Assembly: GCA_020698575.1 (NCBI GenBank)
Contig: CM036247.1
Location: forward strand, 1,570,436 to 1,634,435
Direction of reading: 5' to 3'
DNA: 64,000 nt
DNA from: Bostrychus sinensis
Taxonomy: Eukaryota > Chordata > Actinopteri > Gobiiformes > Eleotridae
Shown piece by piece: positions 58,001 through 64,000 of the stretch; the first letter of the stretch is position 1, and each line of letters begins with the position of its first letter. The notes beneath the pieces were generated by a model. That model was not told the DNA's origin. It did no database searches and saw nothing but the letters and a program-made list of their open reading frames with translations. Made by a program: the position numbers and the translations under genes.

Positions 58001-59576
58001 TATTGTGTTGAATTTGGTTTTAGATTTTGTCGTCAAAGAAGAGAAATTATATTTTGAATTAAAAGAAAAAACTGTATGTGCGTTTTGTTTCTAGAAAAAA
58101 TCAGGAGGGACCAGTGGCGTAAGTTGGTAATGTGGGGCCCCAGTGCAGGATTTCAGAATGGGCCCTTAAGTTATGAAGCACATTTGGTATTTCAGGTCCA
58201 AATATTAAGCTTTTTAATTTATAAAATTCTGCTGTTTTACTGGAGGTGCTTATTCATATTTAGGGGCAATTTTGTGAATCTATATTATTTTTTATTACAA
58301 TTTGTGCATTTATCTTAAGAAAAAAAAGTTATTTTTTGTTATTTTTGTTTAGTTTTTACATTTACAGTTTACACATTTAACAAGATTGAATTTATGTTAA
58401 AAACTCTCTTTTATGACAGAATGGTTTGCTCCTCATTACTATTATGAATAGTAAAACAATAATCAATCCATGCACCAAACATTTAAACAAGCACTTATTT
58501 TACAAATGATACTTGTTCTGAGCAAAAATGTAAATTAGGTTGTAGAAAAATGTGGTTTAAAATATTAACCAAAATACTAAAAAGATTTCAAGCACCCCCT
58601 AAAATGGCTTTTCCACTTGCATTGTAGATTTAAGTATTGAAGTTAGTTTTAAATACAATTTCTTTTTTAGTATTGGTGTGATATGTTTCTTGTAACGACT
58701 GATACAGTTTATTTAATTAGCAACATAATTTAAACAACAGCAGTGATGAATTTAAGTTGTGTCCCTCAACATGCGTGCAACCCTGTTACTGTTATTTTAA
58801 CCCTGTTACAATAACATTTTTGTAAAAATAATAATAATAGGTCAATACCTGTCTGAAATTAAGTGATTATTCAGTGTAAATGTGACCTTCTTACTTATTG
58901 GAAAAGGATTTATTTAACATTTATCTACAGAAATCCTTTTGAAGGTTCCTGGTTCTTGGTAGCAGGGTTACTAAGCACAGCGCACAAGAAATAAAACGTC
59001 TTATTAAAAGTGAACCGTTGATGCTTGAGCTGGACGACTCATTGGAATTGACAGTTTATCACATTGTTTTCTTAAATACTTGATAGAAAATTTAAAAATT
59101 AAGAGTCATTTTTTCCAAACTTTTGATGCCTAAATGTCCTCCAGTTCTGGAACGATCCTTTTCCACTCAAGTCTCTCTCAAGCCTTGTTTTATTCCTGGT
59201 TTAGTCTGTGTTAAGTTTGGATTTTGTGTCTGTTTTGACTTGGAAATACAGGAACTTACATTTTTGTGAAATGTAGTGAATTTAACTTACTATGTTCCAA
59301 AAGTAGGCTCTATTTTCAAATATTGCAATAATATTGTTATCGCAATTTTCAACATAGTTATGGAATATCGCATGTTTTCTCCATATCCTGCAGCCCTAGT
59401 GGAAATCCTCAGGGAAACCCAATTTAATATTATATTTGGATTATTATATTGGATTTACAAGCTACAAGCAGGCGTTTACAAAATAATACAAAATATTGTC
59501 TGTTTTACCGTATGAGGCAATACTGAAGAAATTAATATGTGACTGTTTATATCATCACATTGTTCTGTTTATGTCT
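58001..59576. other. AT-rich spacer, no gene recognised
   Basis: Contains the partial relative of the preceding MITE at 58111-58190. Otherwise low-complexity AT-rich DNA without credible ORFs. Confidence 0.5.
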
Positions 59577-59830
59577 AGGGCAGCCATTCCCAAAGTCAAG
59601 ACTGTTGTGGCCCCTTAAATTTCCGAAAATCCCTCGCGGACCCCCAATGATAAAACTTCCCTCTATTAAAAAGACTCTGCCATGTTTTTCTCCCTATGTT
59701 TTTTTTATAAAAACATTACAAAAACACTGATTATTGACTAAAAGATGTTTTAAAGTAATGTTTTAAAACAAGTATACAACTGTAATTAATTTCAAATGTT
59801 TTTTATGTACTTAATGTTTTAGGTGCTTAA
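59577..59830. mobile_element. hAT-like MITE, family 1 copy d (right end missing)
   Basis: GGGCAGCCATTCCCAAAGTC start and CCCTCGCGGACCCCCAATG match copies a-c. The right terminus is not found. Confidence 0.55.
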
Positions 59831-59898
59831 TATTTCCATTGACTTTTTATATCTTTGTGTGTTTTATTTGTTTTTATGAACCAAAACCATGTCTCTGA

Positions 59899-59904
<6 letters not shown>

Positions 59905-59938
<34 letters not shown>
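59905..59938. repeat. (AAT)n microsatellite
   Basis: About 11 AAT units. Confidence 0.93.
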
Positions 59939-59941
<3 letters not shown>

Positions 59942-59957
59942 TCGAATTCAAATTGAA

Positions 59958-60407
59958 ATGGGCTATATGCACACGTTACTTCCGCGTTCTATGTCAGGCC
60001 GCTGAGTCATTTCCGGTTGGGAGCCAATGTGGAGCAGCGTTGTTTACACGAAAATGGCTGAGTCTTTGGAGTTTACCCGGTGTCTACTCGAGCGACCTAA
60101 AGTCACAATAAATGATGTTAGGCGCATTGTTCGTCTGTTTAGCTCGACACCACAGAGCAAAATGGAGAAAGGATTTAAATTCTGTATATCATCCTACATA
60201 GCTAACTTTGAAGGTAAGTTGCTAATGCTAATTAGCATGAGACGAATATTTTAAATGGCTTTCTTTAAACAAACGAAAATGAATTAATAAACAAACTCGT
60301 TATTTGTTTCGGGAGGTCGATGTTTACCGTCAGCCATAGCCGGAAGTGACTCAGCGGACTTATTTTTTACCGGAAATACGTCACGCAGTTCTGTGCATAG
60401 AGCCCAT
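59958..60407. mobile_element. 450-bp block with imperfect terminal inverted repeats
   Basis: Left end ATGGGCTATATGCACA and right end (reversed) ATGGGCTCTATGCACA agree at 15 of 16 bases. Further in, GGCCGCTGAGTCATTTCCGG pairs with the reverse of CCGGAAGTGACTCAGCGGAC. The inverted repeats extend about 60-70 bp with a diverged middle. It encloses a candidate exon. Superfamily unknown. Confidence 0.6.
60054..60213 (+). CDS. Candidate exon of unknown gene or transposon protein
   Basis: ATG at 60054 opens MAESLEFTRCLLERPKVTIN and continues VRRIVRLFSSTPQSKMEKGF up to TTTGAAG followed by GTAAGT at 60214, a good donor. An upstream in-frame ATG is at 60027. The peptide looks protein-like (no low complexity, balanced composition) but I do not recognise a named domain. 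It sits wholly inside the inverted-repeat block, so it may be the first exon of a DNA-transposon protein left in a shortened copy, or a captured host exon. No following exon was found in the window. Confidence 0.4.
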
Positions 60408-60421
60408 AAAGGACGACAGAC

Positions 60422-61059
60422 ATTCATTTCCACGTTTGCTGACATTGATAAACATTGTTCATTTTGTAAAACAGATGATGAAACTCTTGAACATTTATTT
60501 TTCCACTGTAACAATGTGAAGATATTTTGGACAGAAATGAGTAACTATATTTTTAGAAATTGTATAGTGAGTCACTGCTTCACATTAAAAGATATAATAT
60601 GTTATTTTGAAAGCAATACCATTGTCAAAAAGAAACCCTTTCATTATATTGTAAATTTTTTCATTTTAATTGGTAAATTTTTTATTCATAAACAAAGGTT
60701 TTTAAAATTGCAACCCTCTTTTCCCCTCTTTTTAATAGAGGTTAATAATATACTGAATTCCTTGTCATTCATTAATAATAAAAAAAGCACACGCATCCAA
60801 GACTGTTACAAAGAGATTTTCAGTGAAACCCCCTGAAATTTATACCATACTGTGACAACCCTTTTATTTTTTTTATTTTCTATTTTACTTTATTTATAGA
60901 CATGTATGATTTATGATATGATGAGATATAAGATATATTGTAATTGTAACATGTAATTGCATTATATGAGCTCTCATTTGTTATGTGTTTGTATTGGACG
61001 AATATTGTAAATTAAGATGTTAATTAAAAAAAAAAAAAAATAAAAATAAAAAAAAAAAT
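60422..61059 (+). mobile_element. L1-like LINE 3' fragment, copy 1
   Basis: Encodes CSFCKTDDETLEHLFFHCNN (Cys/His-rich C-terminal motif of L1-like ORF2), FILIGKFFIHKQRFLKLQPS and a stop at 60834-60836, then a 3' UTR ending in poly(A)/TAAA. Preceded by the target site AAAGGACGACAGAC at 60408-60421. Confidence 0.85.
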
Positions 61060-61073
61060 AAAGGACGACAGAC

Positions 61074-61713
61074 ATTCATTTCCACGTTTGCTGACATTGA
61101 TAAACATTGTTCATTTTGTAAAACAGATGATGAAACTCTTGAACATTTATTTTTCCATTGTAACAATGTGAAGATATTTTGGACAGAAATGAGTAACTAT
61201 ATTTTTAGAAATTGTATAGTGAGTCACTGCTTCACATTAAAAGATATAATATGTTATTTTGAAAGCAATACCATTGTCAAAAAGAAACCCTTTCATTATA
61301 TTGTAATTTTTTTTATTTTAATTGGTAAATTTTTTATTCATAAGCAAAGGTTTTTAAAATTGCAACCCTCTTTTCCCCTCTTTTTAATAGAGGTTAATAA
61401 TATACTGAATTCCTTGTCATTCATTAATAATAAAAAAAGCACACGCATCCAAGACTGTTACAAAGAGATTTTTAGTGAAACCCCCTGAAATTTATACCAT
61501 ACTGTGACAACCCTTTTATTTTTTTATTTTCTATTTTACTTTATTTATAGACATGTATGATATATGATATGATGAGATATAAGATATATTGTAATTGTAA
61601 CATGTAATTGCATTATATGAGCTCTCATTTGTTATGTGTTTGTATTGGACGAATACTGTAAATTAAGATGTTAATAAAAAAAATAAATAAAAAAAAATAA
61701 AAAAAAATAAAAT
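61074..61713 (+). mobile_element. L1-like LINE 3' fragment, copy 2
   Basis: Nearly identical to copy 1 and starts at the same internal base (ATTCATTTCCACG). Flanked by the same 14-bp site at 61060-61073 and 61714-61727. Confidence 0.85.
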
Positions 61714-61785
61714 AAAGGACGACAGACAAAAAAAATAAAATAAAATAAAATAAAATAAAATAAAATAAAATAAAGGACGACAGAC
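61714..61785 (+). repeat. Target-site copies 3 and 4 around a poly(A)/TAAAA remnant
   Basis: AAAGGACGACAGAC at 61714-61727 and 61772-61785 enclose 44 bp of A-run and TAAAA repeats without LINE coding sequence. Confidence 0.85.
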
Positions 61786-61813
61786 GAGGTCCCGGGTAAA
61801 CCTGTGTTACAGT

Positions 61814-61965
61814 CTGAGCAGCAGGGGGCAGCAGGGGGCAGCAGAGGTGAGTGTGGCCCAGATGAGAGAAGAAGAACGGCTGCTGTCTGTGGCGTTAGCT
61901 CCGAACAGAACTCTGACACTTGGAGCCCAGAGCGGAGCCTTAAAGCGGACAGAGCGCAGTGAAAC
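61814..61965 (+). promoter_or_regulatory. Conserved exon-1 5' cassette of gene F
   Basis: Two GCAGCAGGGGGCAGC cores (61818-61845) then the shared sequence to the ATG. The LINE tandem ends 28 bp upstream. Confidence 0.55.
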
Positions 61966-62027
61966 ATGGCAGAAGTGAAGCTGAAGGAGGAGCCGGAGCT
62001 GTGGGAGCCCGCGGAGGTGGACAACAG
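61966..62027 (+). CDS. Exon 1 of zinc-finger gene F (partial gene, right edge)
   Basis: 62 coding nt with the shared peptide and GTGAGT donor. No exon 2 or finger exon is found up to 64000, so the rest is predicted to the right. With introns of up to 5.6 kb in the paralogues this is expected. A solitary exon is the alternative. Confidence 0.65.
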
Positions 62028-62735
62028 GTGAGTTTAGAGCCGCTACAGGACGCTCTCAGCACACAACCCTGCGCCCAGCGGACTGCCTTTAAACAACACA
62101 CCATTGTGCGATTATCAGTCACTTTATCAGACACAGGACCGACAAGAACCTGGGACCTCAGACCATCTGAACCACTGTGGAGTTGGGTAAAATTCGGTTT
62201 GTTTAGAATTTTGTGAGAGTAAATCATAAAAGAGCAGGAGGTCGTGTCTAGTGTTAGCGGCCTATGACTACAGAGCAAACCTTATTAATTTATGAATCTT
62301 AAACCAGTTACTTGCATATTTTCCTAAGTACTAATACTGTTATGTTATGGAAATGAACAGATTTTGTTCCAGATCCTTTTCTAAAACGCTACTGGCTGCA
62401 GACTGTAGCTTTTGTTGAGTTTGTGCACAGCGCCTTACTGCGTTTATGCTGGAACAGTGTAGAGTCTATCATTTTTCAGATAATAAAAAAAGCATCACTA
62501 AAAGCAACAGAAGCAGAACAGGATCAATGTGTTTGTTGTTAAATGCAGCACAGTAAATAAACTCTGGCAGTTTCCATAACATCAGGTAGAGGGCACTGTA
62601 GAGACAAAAACAAACTTAAACCTGACTCCAGTGAACTGAAATAAATCACTGTTCATGGTTTTTTCAAACAGGATAAAATGCAGAAAATACTGAAAAATAA
62701 AATGTGTGCATGTGTAACCTTTTGTGCTGTTCGCA
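62028..62735. other. Intron 1 of gene F, start
   Basis: The first 140 bp match the usual exon-1 flank, then no recognisable element. Confidence 0.45.
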
Positions 62736-63590
62736 GAGGTGGAAGTACTCAAAATCTGTACGCAAGTAAAAGTACTGTTACTTCAAAAATAATATTACTC
62801 AGGTAGAAGTAAAAGTACCGTACAAAAATTTTACCTCCGAAAAAGTAAAAAAAGTATTGTGTATAACATTAACTTTAGTAGAGAGTACGTTTGTTGTGAT
62901 CACAGTGAGCTGCACCACAGAGGACAAAATCTACTTTTACTCCTTAAACAATTTAAACACAAACACAAAGTACTTAACCTGTTGGTATCTAGAGACACTA
63001 GACCCTTCTCTTAGGCTCCTTGCTCAAAAATAAAATGATTATATCTCTGCAAATGACTAATGTTTATATCTGGAAAAAGGTAACTCTTGTGAGATTTCTC
63101 CTGAGCTGTAATCACCAACACAGATGTCACTGGATCAGAGTAAATTAAACAGAACACAGACACATTAAAAAAACATTTCTGTCTAATAAAGTCCTGATGT
63201 TCCAGAGTAGATCCCATCTCACTGAAGCAGCTGTGGCCTAAAACCTCTACAAACCCACAGCAGAGCTCCTGAGCCTGACCAGGCCCAAAGGTAACGCAGA
63301 GAGTGAAGTGAAGCAAGGCAAAATTACTGAGGTTTTACTACAGAAACGTTTAGGCGGAGTCCCCATAATTATGCCAATTTTATGTATTTTTGCATTTTGT
63401 TGAAAAAGAGTTCAATTTGGGGAGAAAATGGTTCTCGTGGGCTTTTAGCCAAACTTCTTCTGGTTCTGTTCCTGCTGCAGGATCAGGTTCCTCGGTGTTT
63501 TCCTGACGTAATGTGGTGTGGTTTCATGGTGCGCGCTCTAGAATCCTAACAGACCCAAACTACCTGAGTAAAAGTATCTAGTTACTGTCC
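62736..63590. repeat. Interspersed repeat (AGAGGTGGAAGTACTC)
   Basis: Left part rich in AAGTAAAAGTACTGTTACTT, right end ACCTGAGTAAAAGTATCTAG. A common fish non-autonomous repeat type; boundaries approximate. Confidence 0.5.
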
Positions 63591-63807
63591 TGGCTGTTGG
63601 TCTGCGCTGAGTTCTGGTGCAGTGAAGGAATTAAGAGTGAAACTAGGTCTGGGTTGGCTCATTTACTGTGGAGGTAACAGAAGAGAAACTGCTGAGAGTC
63701 TGCTGCCCCAGAGCTGGGTCCAGAACTTCTCTTTTCACAAGGAAATAAAGCTGGCTAATGTTAGGAAACCAGCTAGTTACAAATTACACATTTAGTGGCC
63801 AAGGTAG

Positions 63808-64000
63808 TACCGTATTTTCCGGACTATAGAGCGCACCTGAATATAAGATTTTAAAAAAATATATAAAAAATGTACATATATAAGCCACACTGGACTATAA
63901 GCCGCCGATATCCAGGTTGAGAAATGAGATATTTACCGGAAACACAGAAAGATTTTGTACCGTAAATGTTTATTTCTAAACCTGAACTGATTGTATCTGA
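63808..64000. repeat. Interspersed repeat starting ACCGTATTTTCCGGACTATA, copy 2
   Basis: Same start as 44534 with GACTATAAGCCGCC-type repeats inside; cut by the window edge. Confidence 0.55.

Overview
The window looks like nuclear DNA of a teleost fish. It is intron-containing and AT-rich between genes, and it is packed with fish-typical transposons: Rex3/RTE-, L2/Maui-, Rex1- and L1-like LINE pieces, a Tc1-like element, and hAT- and Harbinger-like non-autonomous elements. No species can be named from the sequence alone.

The genes form a tandem and inverted cluster of C2H2 zinc-finger paralogues sharing one three-exon plan. Exon 1 has 62 coding nt, exon 2 has 38 nt, and a large exon 3 carries an acidic region and the whole finger array. 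Seven exon-1 copies are present. Five belong to genes complete in the window: A (minus, 8502-13797, 11 fingers), B (plus, 14384-19072, 9), C (plus, 23517-30189, 5), D (plus, 32555-35295, 8) and E (plus, 42985-48612, 17). The other two open genes that leave the window: G at the left edge (minus, exon 1 at 4577-4638) and F at the right edge (plus, exon 1 at 61966-62027). All five spliced models stay in frame. The 38-nt exon 2 is too short for an ORF caller to find. The proteins are predicted nuclear DNA-binding regulators; their N-termini carry repeated KEEP-type motifs matching the SUMOylation consensus.

Layout: 1-4800, Rex3-like LINE and intron 1 of gene G. 4800-8500, AT-rich spacer with a Tc1 element at 6531-7728. 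8500-19100, head-to-head genes A and B, with three minisatellites in intron 1 of A and a hairpin midway between the start codons. 19100-30200, LINE debris, a 1.5-kb direct repeat, an inverted segment matching 1777-3222, two further minisatellites, a 723-bp TIR insertion and gene C. 30200-35300, LINE fragment and gene D with a hAT-like insertion. 35300-42800, nested MITEs and LINE fragments. 42800-48600, gene E. 48600-59900, repeats dominated by a 4.55-kb 27-bp minisatellite (51888-56442). 59950-64000, an inverted-repeat-flanked block with a candidate exon, a duplicated LINE/target-site structure and exon 1 of gene F.

The most unusual points are: (1) the 27-bp minisatellite, which appears to have grown from one unit inside an L2-like LINE tail and is G-quadruplex-capable in essentially every unit; (2) two LINE copies plus a poly(A)-only remnant separated by four copies of one 14-bp target site; (3) the conserved exon-1 promoter cassette with a CTCF-like core, lost in gene A; (4) the SUMO-consensus-rich N-terminus; (5) insertions datable from empty paralogous sites.
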